This document shows positions 14,177 through 22,949 of a DNA stretch of 24,046 nt, in pieces. The notes beneath the pieces were generated by a model that was not told where the DNA came from, searched no databases, and saw only the letters and a list, made by a program, of their open reading frames with translations. Made by a program: the position numbers and the translations under genes. Source of the DNA: a virus. The stretch covers positions 1 to 24,046 of the IMG/VR virus record IMGVR_UViG_3300010883_000466. One strand, given 5' to 3'. Numbering within the stretch: the stretch's first letter is position 1; each line of letters starts with the position of its first letter.

Positions 14177-17100
14177 AAGACTTTTTAACATCTGTAGGTT
14201 CAACACAAGATCGTATTGTATTTAATATAGATAGCACAGATGTAAGCCCTACAGATGTCTCAAACTACGGTGATGATCTCGGTGTAGATGTTGGAACAAA
14301 TAGAGAGCTATTAGATCTTGATAATGAAACAACTTCCGGCGGCCTGCTTGGAGATTTTGTAGAATATCTTACAATGCTTTCTAAGAATGCGTATATAATA
14401 AGCGGAAAAAACGAAGAAGGAGTTCACCCTACAAGAGGTAATGTCTTAGAGCCTGCAGAGAATCAAGGTGTTAATGATCCATTTATACAGACATCAGATA
14501 CACTTGGTTCAATAATGTCATCATATTCAAATGGATACTTTGGTGCAGAATCACTTGACAAAATAATAAGTAAAGACTCTACAGACATAAATCTAAGTGG
14601 AATGCATACACATGAAATGCTATCAGATATTAAAGGTGAAGCTCTAAACAAAGAAGGAGCAACAAGATCATACTATGAACCAACTGAAGCAGCAAATGTT
14701 GAATCACAAAACATACTTGCTGAAAGAAATAGATTTAGTCCGGCACCAGATAGTAGATTTAAGGCATTCGCAGAGAATCCTACAACAACAACAAGTCTAG
14801 ACAACGGTCTAAACGACACTGGCACATCAACCTCACAAAGAACATTTGGTGAATATGATTCTAATGCTGTAAGGATGGTTGAAGAAAATCTCAAGTCAAT
14901 AGGCGCATCACTTATGCTCAAAGCAGCTGGCTGGGATAAATCAAGTGTGCCTGGAAATATTGAAAATGGCATAATAGTAAGTGATAATCCAGAAGATTTC
15001 AACTTCTCAGAATCATCAAATGCTCTAAGCGAAGGAAGTATATTAGTAAATCCAGATACACTAGCAGCAAAGAATGCGTATGGAGCACCCTCTGATACGA
15101 TGGGAGCATCAACTCGATCAGGCAGAGGTGACTTATTAACACATGATGATCTAGATCAGACGTCATACACCAAATCATTTGGCTCAATGAACACACCAGA
15201 CACACCATTTTCTTCTTTAAGTGGAGGTGATGTTCTCATAACTCAGGCTGTTGCAGCGATTATAGCAATGCTTAAAGTAGCTAGTGATACATTTGATGCA
15301 ATAGGAGATAATGCAAATAACTTGATTGATCTCGGGAATGGACCTTATATTGCAGGCCAGCAAAGTGTAATAGCACGCTGGGCAAAGTTCCAGCTACTTT
15401 CACGAATTACACTAGTTCAGACACAACAATCTTACTCAGTATGTGTCAAACAGGGTTTAAGAATAATGTTTAATGCTGGCATAGATGAAGAAAATGACAA
15501 GACAGCAATGGCTGACTATCAAAACATCCAGGAGTCACCTGGGTTCTGGCTAGCAGTAGCAAGAAAAATATTACGCTCATTCTATGATCTATCTAATACA
15601 TCAAAAAGCATTGAATCATACACGTCACCATCAACTGCCGCTTTGTCAAATGCGCTTCCTGATATTCTTGCTGCCATATCAAGTTCTGGAATAATTAATA
15701 TTCTTAATGTTGCTGCAACAATAGGTGATATTTCGCTTAAATCTTCTGGCGGCACAGAAGGATTACCTGATAAAAATACTCCACTAAATGTGTGGAATGT
15801 AGATGGGCTACCTGACGGCCCTGCAACAAGAGTATCAAAAAGTAGATCACAAAACGGGCAGACTTCACTGTCACTTGCATGGCGAGGCAATTCTGTACCT
15901 TCACTGTATATGATTCCTAAAAATGTTATTATGGCTGCATCTGCAATGGGTAATCTAACAGATGGAACAAATCCACTTAAGGGCATGGTTACATCTGATC
16001 TAATAAACAAAACATATATTGATCCACTAACTGCAGAAGGCGCTGACGCTAGGATACCTGGTGACGTTGTAGAGAGAATGGAGAATCAACTTGACGCAGA
16101 ATACGTTCCATTTTACTTTCATGATATTAGAACAAATGAAATTGTTGCGTTTCATGCATTTCTAACAAGCTTAAGTGATAAGTTTACACCTGATTACTCA
16201 TCATCAAGAGGGCTTGGAAGAATAGATCCTGTTAGAATATACAGAGCTACAGATAGATCAGTTAGCCTTTCATTTTATGTCGCTGCTACATCAAAAGAAG
16301 ACTTTAATGAGATGTGGTGGAAGATAAACAAGCTAACAAGTCTTGTTTATCCGCAGTGGACACAAGGAGTGAAAGTTAAAACAGGCGACTCTACGTTTAT
16401 TCAACCGTTTAGTCAGGTGCTTTCATCTACACCGATAATAAGATTACGTGTGGGCGATGTAATTAAAGGAAACTATTCAAAGTTCAATCTTGCAAGATTA
16501 TTTGGCATAGGTAACAGTGATATTTCACCAAAAGTTACAGGAGGCGGAGATAGCACTGGCTTAGGAGATAACACTGGCTTAGATGAAAGTTTAAACAATA
16601 ATAGCATGACAGAATTCCAGCTTAGTAAGATATTTAATAGCATATATGGTTCACCCCTTGCTAATGCAACAAATGATGGTTCACAGGAATCAAGAGCATT
16701 TAGAGCATTTGCATCTCAAGGGCTTATTAACGGATTTGTAAATCCTGTAGGAGCACTGGCTGTAATGAGACAATTACAGAGCCCAGATGTAGAAATAAGT
16801 GTAGAATCATTTAATGCAACAGCTACAGGCGCAATTCAAACTGCATCATCAATGCTTAGATCATCTGTTGGAAGCTTGCTCGGCTACAGGATAAATGATT
16901 TTCCGTTTTTGAAACCGACGATGGCAAAAGGATATATTGTTGATAACGGAAGTGGTGAAAGATGGAGGGTACAGCGGCCTCTAAGATGTATTGTAATAAA
17001 TAGATATCAAGATATCATTAGAACAGAAAAAAGTGTTCATTTATCATCAACACAAAGGGGTCCGCCTAGATCTGGCAATCCAAAATTTAAAACAAGATAT

Positions 17101-17700
17101 AAGGTAAAGGTTATTGATGTAAATGCCCCGATTGATATAATAAAAAAGACGTTTATTGTTACGCATGAAGACTTAATGCCAAATCCAAATATAATATTCA
17201 ATGAAAATGTTGCGCCGACCATTAATGTCGTAGAGAGCGTAATTGATGGAATAATACAAACTCTTGCAAATGAAGTAGCGACATCGACTGGGCTGCCATC
17301 AGATACATTAGACATTTTTATGTCTGAAGAAGCTAAATTTATGGATGCCGAAAACAATCCAATTACAAAAGCATTTTCAACAACTGCAGGAAGAGGCTTA
17401 GCTGGTGTAATACAAAGCCTAAGCTATGACTTTGTTGATGGAACAAACGTGTGGGAAGTAGACTGGAATTCACGTGCACCGATGTATTTTAAAGTTTCAA
17501 TAGGCTTTGATGTTATTCACGATATTCCACCAGGAATTGATCATTCTGGCTATAACAGGGCACCAATATACAATGTTGGTGATTCTATGAGATGGGTAGC
17601 AGGTGATCCATATGATGATAACGGAAATGCTTCTAATGACTCTTACACTAGTCAGGGCAGATTAGGAACATTTTCAGAAAAACAAAACAGAGATGAATAG
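14158..17700 (+). CDS. Large baseplate/tail structural protein
   Basis: A 1180-residue virion protein. Residues 1-370 are polar (Asn/Ser/Asp/Thr-rich) and probably extended or disordered. Around 355-400 is a helical Ala/Ile stretch (ITQAVAAIIAMLKVASDTFD). At about 650-750 comes a segment I associate with baseplate proteins of large marine myoviruses: PFYFHDIRTNEIVAFHAFLT, GRIDPVRIYRATDRSVSLSF, FNEMWWKINKLTSLVYPQW and STPIIRLRVGDVI. The C-terminus has VIHDIPPGIDHSGYNRAPIY. A Gly/Asn linker near 797-808 contains an 18-bp tandem repeat. The LysM protein and hub-like protein follow directly. The exact T4 counterpart is not clear; a wedge, hub or DNA-circulation-type role are all possible. The start ATG overlaps the preceding gene; the AGAG-rich codons upstream could serve as ribosome site. 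Confidence 0.65.
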   Translation: MAREKLKDFLTSVGSTQDRIVFNIDSTDVSPTDVSNYGDDLGVDVGTNRELLDLDNETTSGGLLGDFVEYLTMLSKNAYIISGKNEEGVHPTRGNVLEPAENQGVNDPFIQTSDTLGSIMSSYSNGYFGAESLDKIISKDSTDINLSGMHTHEMLSDIKGEALNKEGATRSYYEPTEAANVESQNILAERNRFSPAPDSRFKAFAENPTTTTSLDNGLNDTGTSTSQRTFGEYDSNAVRMVEENLKSIGASLMLKAAGWDKSSVPGNIENGIIVSDNPEDFNFSESSNALSEGSILVNPDTLAAKNAYGAPSDTMGASTRSGRGDLLTHDDLDQTSYTKSFGSMNTPDTPFSSLSGGDVLITQAVAAIIAMLKVASDTFDAIGDNANNLIDLGNGPYIAGQQSVIARWAKFQLLSRITLVQTQQSYSVCVKQGLRIMFNAGIDEENDKTAMADYQNIQESPGFWLAVARKILRSFYDLSNTSKSIESYTSPSTAALSNALPDILAAISSSGIINILNVAATIGDISLKSSGGTEGLPDKNTPLNVWNVDGLPDGPATRVSKSRSQNGQTSLSLAWRGNSVPSLYMIPKNVIMAASAMGNLTDGTNPLKGMVTSDLINKTYIDPLTAEGADARIPGDVVERMENQLDAEYVPFYFHDIRTNEIVAFHAFLTSLSDKFTPDYSSSRGLGRIDPVRIYRATDRSVSLSFYVAATSKEDFNEMWWKINKLTSLVYPQWTQGVKVKTGDSTFIQPFSQVLSSTPIIRLRVGDVIKGNYSKFNLARLFGIGNSDISPKVTGGGDSTGLGDNTGLDESLNNNSMTEFQLSKIFNSIYGSPLANATNDGSQESRAFRAFASQGLINGFVNPVGALAVMRQLQSPDVEISVESFNATATGAIQTASSMLRSSVGSLLGYRINDFPFLKPTMAKGYIVDNGSGERWRVQRPLRCIVINRYQDIIRTEKSVHLSSTQRGPPRSGNPKFKTRYKVKVIDVNAPIDIIKKTFIVTHEDLMPNPNIIFNENVAPTINVVESVIDGIIQTLANEVATSTGLPSDTLDIFMSEEAKFMDAENNPITKAFSTTAGRGLAGVIQSLSYDFVDGTNVWEVDWNSRAPMYFKVSIGFDVIHDIPPGIDHSGYNRAPIYNVGDSMRWVAGDPYDDNGNASNDSYTSQGRLGTFSEKQNRDE
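16546..16581 (+). repeat. 18-bp tandem repeat (2 copies) in baseplate gene
   Basis: GGAGATAGCACTGGCTTA (16546-16563) is followed at once by GGAGATAACACTGGCTTA (16564-16581), with one mismatch. It encodes GDSTGL-GDNTGL inside a flexible Gly/Asn-rich linker, and a partial third unit (LDE) follows. It is probably a recent slippage duplication. Confidence 0.8.
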
Positions 17701-17713
17701 CAAGGGATTTTAA

Positions 17714-18010
17714 ATGGCAATTAGTAGATACGCGTTCACACAACAGATATTAGGAAGATCAACACTTGCAACAAACAAGATATCAAAAAAAGTCTATGAT
17801 GGCGTGTTATCTGGTAACATACCATTTAGTACACAAGTAATTAAAGAAGGACAAAGACTTGATCACATTGCTGCGCTTGCATATGGTTCATCAAGCCTGT
17901 GGTGGGTCATCGCAGCAGCATCAGGAATAGGCTGGGGATTGCAGATACCAGAAGGTACTGTTATAAGAATACCCAATAACATTAATGATGTAATAGAAAG
18001 AGTTAGATAG
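17714..18010 (+). CDS. LysM-domain baseplate protein (gpX / gp53 C-terminal type)
   Basis: A 98-residue protein. Residues about 42-90 form a LysM-like fold: VIKEGQRLDHIAALAYGSSSL, then WWVIAAASGIGWGLQIPEGTVIRIP. In contractile phages such short LysM proteins (P2 gpX, or the C-terminal part of T4 gp53) sit at the baseplate/hub and bind tail parts; they need not bind peptidoglycan. It has a clear AAGGGA ribosome site before the ATG, and it lies 2 nt upstream of the hub-like gene, so the two are likely coupled. The placement after a large baseplate gene and before a hub-like gene agrees with the role. Confidence 0.8.
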   Translation: MAISRYAFTQQILGRSTLATNKISKKVYDGVLSGNIPFSTQVIKEGQRLDHIAALAYGSSSLWWVIAAASGIGWGLQIPEGTVIRIPNNINDVIERVR

Positions 18011-18012
18011 CC

Positions 18013-21000
18013 ATGGGAAGCAATAAATCAGGATTACCAAATAAGCTAGCCTGGGCTGTAAGTGAGCTCAGAAGTTATTACGGCGGGCTAGGAAAAGACA
18101 ACATAACAAGTGTTGTAGTGACAAGTGTAGATGAAAAAGAAGATATTATTACTAACTATGGTTACACCCTCGACGGCGGAGCAGATGTAACAACAGCTGA
18201 GTATGCTGTTGATGAAAAGCTAGTTAGCACTTTAATTAGCACACTATTAGATAATACTGAAGCATCTTACTTTACTCGGGATTTAATTAATCCAGACGGT
18301 AATCTTATAACAAGGTTTCAAGTCACTGGCGACGCCGAGGCCCCGTATGACACTACTGAGCATATTGTAAAAGTTCTATATGAATCATCTTTTGCTCGGG
18401 CTCAATCTGATGATAAAAAGTTTATTATATCATCAGCATATAATAATGGAGATAATAATGATGTATCAGTTTCAAGAATGCTTAAACCGCATTCTACAGA
18501 TCCTAGCAAGCCAGGTGCTGTAACACACGATTTTGATGTAAATAATGGGGGGACACCAGATAGATATAAAAGCCCAGACCTATCAGCATTTATATTTACA
18601 AATAACAAAATATCACCATCAACTAGATCGACAGATGCTATTTCATTATACATGAATTCAATTCCTACAATTGAAAGAAGTAGATGCATTCCGTATATAA
18701 ACATTCAATTTGCATCTATTGTCAATAGCAGTCTTGGAAAAAGAACAAGTCAGTTATCAACATTAAGATTTCTCGGGATGAACAGCTCAGAAAATAATGA
18801 ATTTGATAGCATAGGACTAGGAGATGCACTTCCTGTAGATCTATTATCATCAAATGAAAGAGAAGACATAAACACAGTAAATAAATCTGTATCTGCTGCA
18901 GGAATGGAGCTTTTCACATCACCTCAAACAATGGTGAATATGGATATAAACTCAAATGGATTTTCTGGTCCAGCAGGTGATGTACTAAATAAGCTAGCCC
19001 CTCTAATGACACTTGAAAATGTTACATTTGATATTGTTGGACTTGGGCAAGATTTATTTGCTTACAAAACAGGAGCATTAACATTTGTGCTACATGATAG
19101 ATCTAGAATGTCTGATATAGCACCAATAATTGCTGCAGACTTATTTTCATCAACATATCTTATTATGGAGTACGGTTGGTCACATCCAGACGGCGGATAT
19201 TATACAGATAATGCTTACGGTGCATTTTTGAATTCATTAAGAAGTAGAGGTGCATTTAATATAGTATCTACTAATTTTAGCATTGATGATGATGGTCAAG
19301 TTAGATTTACCCTGAAGTTTTTATCACGCGGCTCATCAGAAATTAAAGCTTACCCGATAGCAACAGGTCCAGTTATGCCACTAGGACAAATAAAAGAAGT
19401 ATTCAAAAGATACATTTCAAATAGAATTGAAGAGGAAAATGACAAAGATAAGGAAAACAGATCATCTGAAATTAGACAAAAGCTAAACATAGGCACATCA
19501 GCAGCGAGTTCTTCTTCTACAGTTATCTATAGAGAGATTTATAACAAAATACAAGATCAGCTAAAGAATCAGACAGCTGGAGATGTTGCAAGCTTAACAG
19601 GAATAATAGAGATTGTAAAGCAACTTATTGGTGATGTAGAGACAACAAATAGTGATACATCAGATAAAGAAACATCTGATGATAACATAAGGGATAAAAG
19701 TAAAGCTTCACTAATGCAGACTATAAGGGAGAAGATCAGTGGTCTATACAACACAGAAGATCCATTCCTGTCAGATCCACCAAAATACTTTCATACAATA
19801 GTAGAACAAGCTCCCGCAAACCCTGTGTCACTTGGAAAGGTTATCATGGCATTTGTCGGCTATCCACTTGCTGGGACAGGAAAGTTTGATGAAGTTCAAA
19901 TGATGTTCTACACATTTAATGATCAATCAGCAGGTGCAAGAAGTTATGAATCAATTGCAAACTTTATAATAGACATAGAAGATCTTGAAAGAATGCTAAT
20001 TGAATATGCTGAAAAAGTCCCTGGTATTAGCATATCAAGCTTCATGACAAAAATAATTGATGTAATTGTTACAAGAATGGATAACTCAAACTATGGTTTA
20101 CAAGATTTGAAAAAGCAATCTGCTGCAATAAGAGACGACAAAGAAGCATCAGATGAGCAAAGACAAAATAATATCGATATAGTAAATAAACAGATCAGTG
20201 AGCGAATCACAGAAATGTATAAAAATACAGGAGGCGGTGATCCAGACTTTGTACCTCCAAAAATCAGACTATCACTTGAATGCACAACAGCATTTGTAAA
20301 AAATAGCGATGCTAGCTCAGGTGAGAACGAATTTAAAATAGACGATTCAAAAAATATATTAAAAGTGCATGTATTTGATGCTGCTTCTACACCGTATAGC
20401 GATGAATTATTTCTGCTTAAGGCAATAAATGAAACAGATCTTGCAATTAGAGTTAAACCATCACAGGGTTCAAACAGCACAGAAGAAGAATCTACTGACG
20501 AAAGTTCAGGCGGCTCAAGCCAGAGCAAAGCAGGGAATAGTTCAAGATCTGGTACAATAGACGTCGCACTTAAAAAAGGATTCGTAGAACAGAGTGAAAG
20601 CGATTCAGACAGCTCTCTTAAGTATATTATACCTGTTGCATCATCTACGAAGATTAAAGAATTGATAAAGAAAGTTGTTCCAAGCATTACATTTGGGTCA
20701 ATGTTTACATCAATATCAAAAATGGGAATGCAATCCTCAACTTCAGGGCAAGTTAACAATGTTCAACTTCTCAATTCAACAAGAGATGTAGATGAAGATC
20801 ATGATGTTCCAGCAATGACGCTGGAAACAGAAGATATATTTGTAATTCCCACAAATGCAGATATAACAACACTGGGCTGCCCGCTATTTGAATACGGACA
20901 ACACTTTTTTGTAGACATGGGAACTGGTACAACTGCTGATAATATGTACTATGTAACAAAGATAAGTCACACAATCAGCCCAGGCAATTTCAGTACAAAC

Positions 21001-21111
21001 ATAGGCTTAACATTTTCAGCAAGCGGAACAGTATCATCTTTTAGAAGTATACTTGAAGCAGCACAGGAGAAGATGATAGAGCAAGATAAAAAAGAGTCAA
21101 GTGATCAATGA
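18013..21111 (+). CDS. Large baseplate hub-like protein
   Basis: A 1032-residue virion protein, probably part of the baseplate hub. Near residue 385 is the segment LIMEYGWSHPDGG, followed by YGAFLNSLRSRGAFNIVSTN and FSIDDDGQVRFTLKFLSRG, a pattern I associate with hub proteins of large marine myoviruses. The C-terminus has LGCPLFEYGQHFFVDMGTG, then a TTADNMYYVTKISHTISPG segment, like the end of hub domains of gp27/gpD type. Residues 475-510 and 690-740 are charged helices, probably coiled coil. Around 815-850 is a Ser/Gly/Glu linker. The start ATG follows the LysM stop by 2 nt. Hub assignment is by motif memory and by position; no lysozyme or spike domain is visible. Confidence 0.6.
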   Translation: MGSNKSGLPNKLAWAVSELRSYYGGLGKDNITSVVVTSVDEKEDIITNYGYTLDGGADVTTAEYAVDEKLVSTLISTLLDNTEASYFTRDLINPDGNLITRFQVTGDAEAPYDTTEHIVKVLYESSFARAQSDDKKFIISSAYNNGDNNDVSVSRMLKPHSTDPSKPGAVTHDFDVNNGGTPDRYKSPDLSAFIFTNNKISPSTRSTDAISLYMNSIPTIERSRCIPYINIQFASIVNSSLGKRTSQLSTLRFLGMNSSENNEFDSIGLGDALPVDLLSSNEREDINTVNKSVSAAGMELFTSPQTMVNMDINSNGFSGPAGDVLNKLAPLMTLENVTFDIVGLGQDLFAYKTGALTFVLHDRSRMSDIAPIIAADLFSSTYLIMEYGWSHPDGGYYTDNAYGAFLNSLRSRGAFNIVSTNFSIDDDGQVRFTLKFLSRGSSEIKAYPIATGPVMPLGQIKEVFKRYISNRIEEENDKDKENRSSEIRQKLNIGTSAASSSSTVIYREIYNKIQDQLKNQTAGDVASLTGIIEIVKQLIGDVETTNSDTSDKETSDDNIRDKSKASLMQTIREKISGLYNTEDPFLSDPPKYFHTIVEQAPANPVSLGKVIMAFVGYPLAGTGKFDEVQMMFYTFNDQSAGARSYESIANFIIDIEDLERMLIEYAEKVPGISISSFMTKIIDVIVTRMDNSNYGLQDLKKQSAAIRDDKEASDEQRQNNIDIVNKQISERITEMYKNTGGGDPDFVPPKIRLSLECTTAFVKNSDASSGENEFKIDDSKNILKVHVFDAASTPYSDELFLLKAINETDLAIRVKPSQGSNSTEEESTDESSGGSSQSKAGNSSRSGTIDVALKKGFVEQSESDSDSSLKYIIPVASSTKIKELIKKVVPSITFGSMFTSISKMGMQSSTSGQVNNVQLLNSTRDVDEDHDVPAMTLETEDIFVIPTNADITTLGCPLFEYGQHFFVDMGTGTTADNMYYVTKISHTISPGNFSTNIGLTFSASGTVSSFRSILEAAQEKMIEQDKKESSDQ

Positions 21112-21114
21112 CTA

Positions 21115-21136
21115 GTTTAAGTTTTAAAACTTAAAC
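21115..21136. promoter_or_regulatory. 22-bp perfect palindrome
   Basis: GTTTAAGTTTTAAAACTTAAAC reads the same on both strands; written in parts it is GTTTAAGTTTT plus AAAACTTAAAC. It lies 3 nt after the hub stop and 29 nt before the polymerase ATG. As RNA it can form a 9-bp A/U-rich hairpin with a TTAA loop, weak and without a U-tract, so a terminator is doubtful. A dimeric repressor site or an mRNA processing/protective hairpin at the border of the structural and polymerase cassettes are alternatives. Confidence 0.5.
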
Positions 21137-21165
21137 AACTGGCATAAAAGCATTAATTTTTATAT

Positions 21166-22350
21166 ATGCATATTGCGCTTTCAAAGCAATTCCTTGGGAC
21201 ACCACATCATATGGTATATGATGGCACATTGTTTACTTGGTCAGATTATATTCCTGATAGTTCATGGTTGTTTGGGTTTGATAGCCCAAGAGATCTTAAG
21301 TGTGTTGCTGATGCTCTTGGTGTTAAACTTAATACATTTAAATCATCTCCACACGGAACATCAATTCGCGAAATATTTGGTGAAACAATTGATATAGTTC
21401 CGTGGATTCGTGCTTTACCTAAAGTAACATTTAATGAAATACTAACAAGCCTTCTGGGTCAGCTCTGGCAGCTTTGCGCAGATCAAGCTGCAAGTTACTA
21501 CCTTAATAGGTTTATAAGTAACAGAGAGCTGATAGAGAGCTTACACAGACCGCTTATTGACGCTGTCCTGCTTAGTACTATTGCACAAAAGGAAACTATT
21601 AAAAGAAATGAGATTTTAAGATTCTCTCCAGATGAAAATGGATATGCAAAACGAACTGTATACAATTTAATAAAATCATCAACTGGACGTCTAACTGTAT
21701 CTAGTGGACCAAACATCTTAATACTGAAAAAAGAGTATAGAAAGTTAATAAAATCTAGATTCAATAACGGAAAAATATTTCAAGCAGACATTGTATCATT
21801 AGAGCCAAGAATTGCGCTAGCTGTGGCAGGAAAAGAAATTCCTGAAGATATATACGAATTTTCTAGAACTGAATTATTAAACTCTTCTGTTACGAGAAAG
21901 GAAGCAAAGATTATAACTTTAAGTTGTATATACGGATCATCTGAATGGGCACTTTCGAAGCAACTTCCTGCCAGGCTTAATTCAAAAGATGTGCTTAGAC
22001 GTATTAGATCTTATTTTAATATAGATGAGCTTGAAAAGAGTTTAACAGAAGAATATATGAAACTTGGTTATATAAAAAATGCATACGGACGTCATTTAGA
22101 TCCTGGAGATTCTATTGTAAACAGATTCTTGCAGTCGTCTGGTGTTGATGTATCATTTGAAGTATTTGAAGATATTAATAAAAATATAACAAACTTCAAA
22201 GATGAATGTTTACCAATTTTTATTATTCACGATGCTGAATTGTTTGATGTAAGCAGTGAAGCAATTGATAAACTTAAGAGTGCTACTAGCAAAAGTATTT
22301 ATGTCAAGACACTCGATGCTCACTTTCCAATAAAACTAGAGGTCGTTTAA
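21166..22350 (+). CDS. Short family A DNA polymerase, no exonuclease
   Basis: A 394-residue protein with the polymerase core of family A (Pol I-like). In order: TGRLTVSSGPN (173-183), motif A IFQADIVSLEPRIALAVAG with catalytic Asp208, the finger O-helix RKEAKIITLSCIYG (Arg244, Lys248, Tyr256), KNAYGRHLDPG (304-314), NRFLQSSGVDV (Gln323), and motif C FIIHDAELF with His355-Asp356. The position equal to E. coli Phe762 is Leu252. In motif C, Ala replaces the usual Glu right after HD, with a Glu one place later. No 3'-5' exonuclease motif is present, and the N-terminal 150 residues leave room only for a reduced thumb. Usual Klenow-type enzymes are about 600 residues. No clear Shine-Dalgarno precedes the ATG. 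A replicative, repair or gap-filling role is possible. Confidence 0.85.
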   Translation: MHIALSKQFLGTPHHMVYDGTLFTWSDYIPDSSWLFGFDSPRDLKCVADALGVKLNTFKSSPHGTSIREIFGETIDIVPWIRALPKVTFNEILTSLLGQLWQLCADQAASYYLNRFISNRELIESLHRPLIDAVLLSTIAQKETIKRNEILRFSPDENGYAKRTVYNLIKSSTGRLTVSSGPNILILKKEYRKLIKSRFNNGKIFQADIVSLEPRIALAVAGKEIPEDIYEFSRTELLNSSVTRKEAKIITLSCIYGSSEWALSKQLPARLNSKDVLRRIRSYFNIDELEKSLTEEYMKLGYIKNAYGRHLDPGDSIVNRFLQSSGVDVSFEVFEDINKNITNFKDECLPIFIIHDAELFDVSSEAIDKLKSATSKSIYVKTLDAHFPIKLEVV

Positions 22351-22354
22351 TAAA

Positions 22355-22924
22355 ATGTTATCAATTGAAGATATACAAAAAAACTGGGAGATGTTTGAGT
22401 CTCTATGCAATATGATAGAAGATGAAAACATCAATACTATGCTAGGAGTAATTGAAGGCAGGGTTGTATCATGCCCTGCATCTTCAAAGCTTGATCAGTA
22501 CGGTGCATATCCCGGAGGGCTTGTTGAGCATGCAATAACAGTTACAAATTATTTAAGCAAGCTCAATAAGCTATATTCACTTAATATGCCTAAATCATCT
22601 ATACTTAAGGTTGGATTATTTCATGATCTTGGAAAGATAGGCAATCTTGAAGTTGATTTATTTATTGAACAAGATTCACAGTGGCATATTGATAAGCTGG
22701 GACAGATGTATAAATTTAATGAAAAAATACAAAAGATGTCAACATCACATAGAACATTATTCTTGCTTCAATACTTTAATATAAGAATAAGTGAAGATGA
22801 ATGGATAGCTATTCAAGTTGCTCAAGGGAGCCACTTTGAAGAGAATAGGTTCTATGTTGGAGCTGAACCTTCATTAGCAATGTTGCTTCAACAAGCAAAA
22901 GCTGCAGTTCTTCATATGAAATAA
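22355..22924 (+). CDS. HD-superfamily (phospho)hydrolase-like protein
   Basis: A 189-residue protein of the HD fold. Visible motifs are YPGGLVEHAITV (His59), LFHDLGKIG (His90-Asp91) and possible third and fourth ligands His132 (TSHRT) and His160 (QGSH). The usual last Asp, expected in a C-terminal 'LLHxAD' segment, is not there: the matching stretch reads LLQQAKAAVLH (177-187), with Lys in place of Asp. The family hydrolyses nucleotides or cyclic nucleotides with a bound metal pair. This copy may have changed its ligands or lost catalysis. It starts 4 nt after the polymerase stop and is surely co-transcribed, which suggests nucleotide or DNA metabolism. Function beyond the fold is not known. 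Confidence 0.75.
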   Translation: MLSIEDIQKNWEMFESLCNMIEDENINTMLGVIEGRVVSCPASSKLDQYGAYPGGLVEHAITVTNYLSKLNKLYSLNMPKSSILKVGLFHDLGKIGNLEVDLFIEQDSQWHIDKLGQMYKFNEKIQKMSTSHRTLFLLQYFNIRISEDEWIAIQVAQGSHFEENRFYVGAEPSLAMLLQQAKAAVLHMK

Positions 22925-22941
22925 TAAAAAAGTTTAATACT

Positions 22942-22949
22942 TATTTATA
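22942..22949 (+). promoter_or_regulatory. TATTTATA motif touching the start of the last gene
   Basis: The octamer ends on the first base of the ATG at 22949. It matches 126-133 and 11671-11678. As it overlaps the start codon it could act as a promoter only for a leaderless transcript on the + strand, which weakens the promoter reading. Confidence 0.15.

Noticed and set aside
17714-18010. LysM protein as a cell-wall lysin component
   Set aside because: There is no catalytic domain, and its place among baseplate genes fits a structural gpX/gp53-type role better.
20091-20759. 222-residue open frame on the - strand
   Set aside because: It lies wholly inside the hub-like gene in an antisense frame; its composition (Ser/Leu/Cys-rich) is typical of the reverse of a Ser/Asp/Lys-rich gene, and no ribosome site or motif supports it.
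21173-21397. 74-residue + strand frame overlapping the polymerase start
   Set aside because: The polymerase frame has clear family motifs; this frame is a hydrophobic shadow of AT-rich codons.
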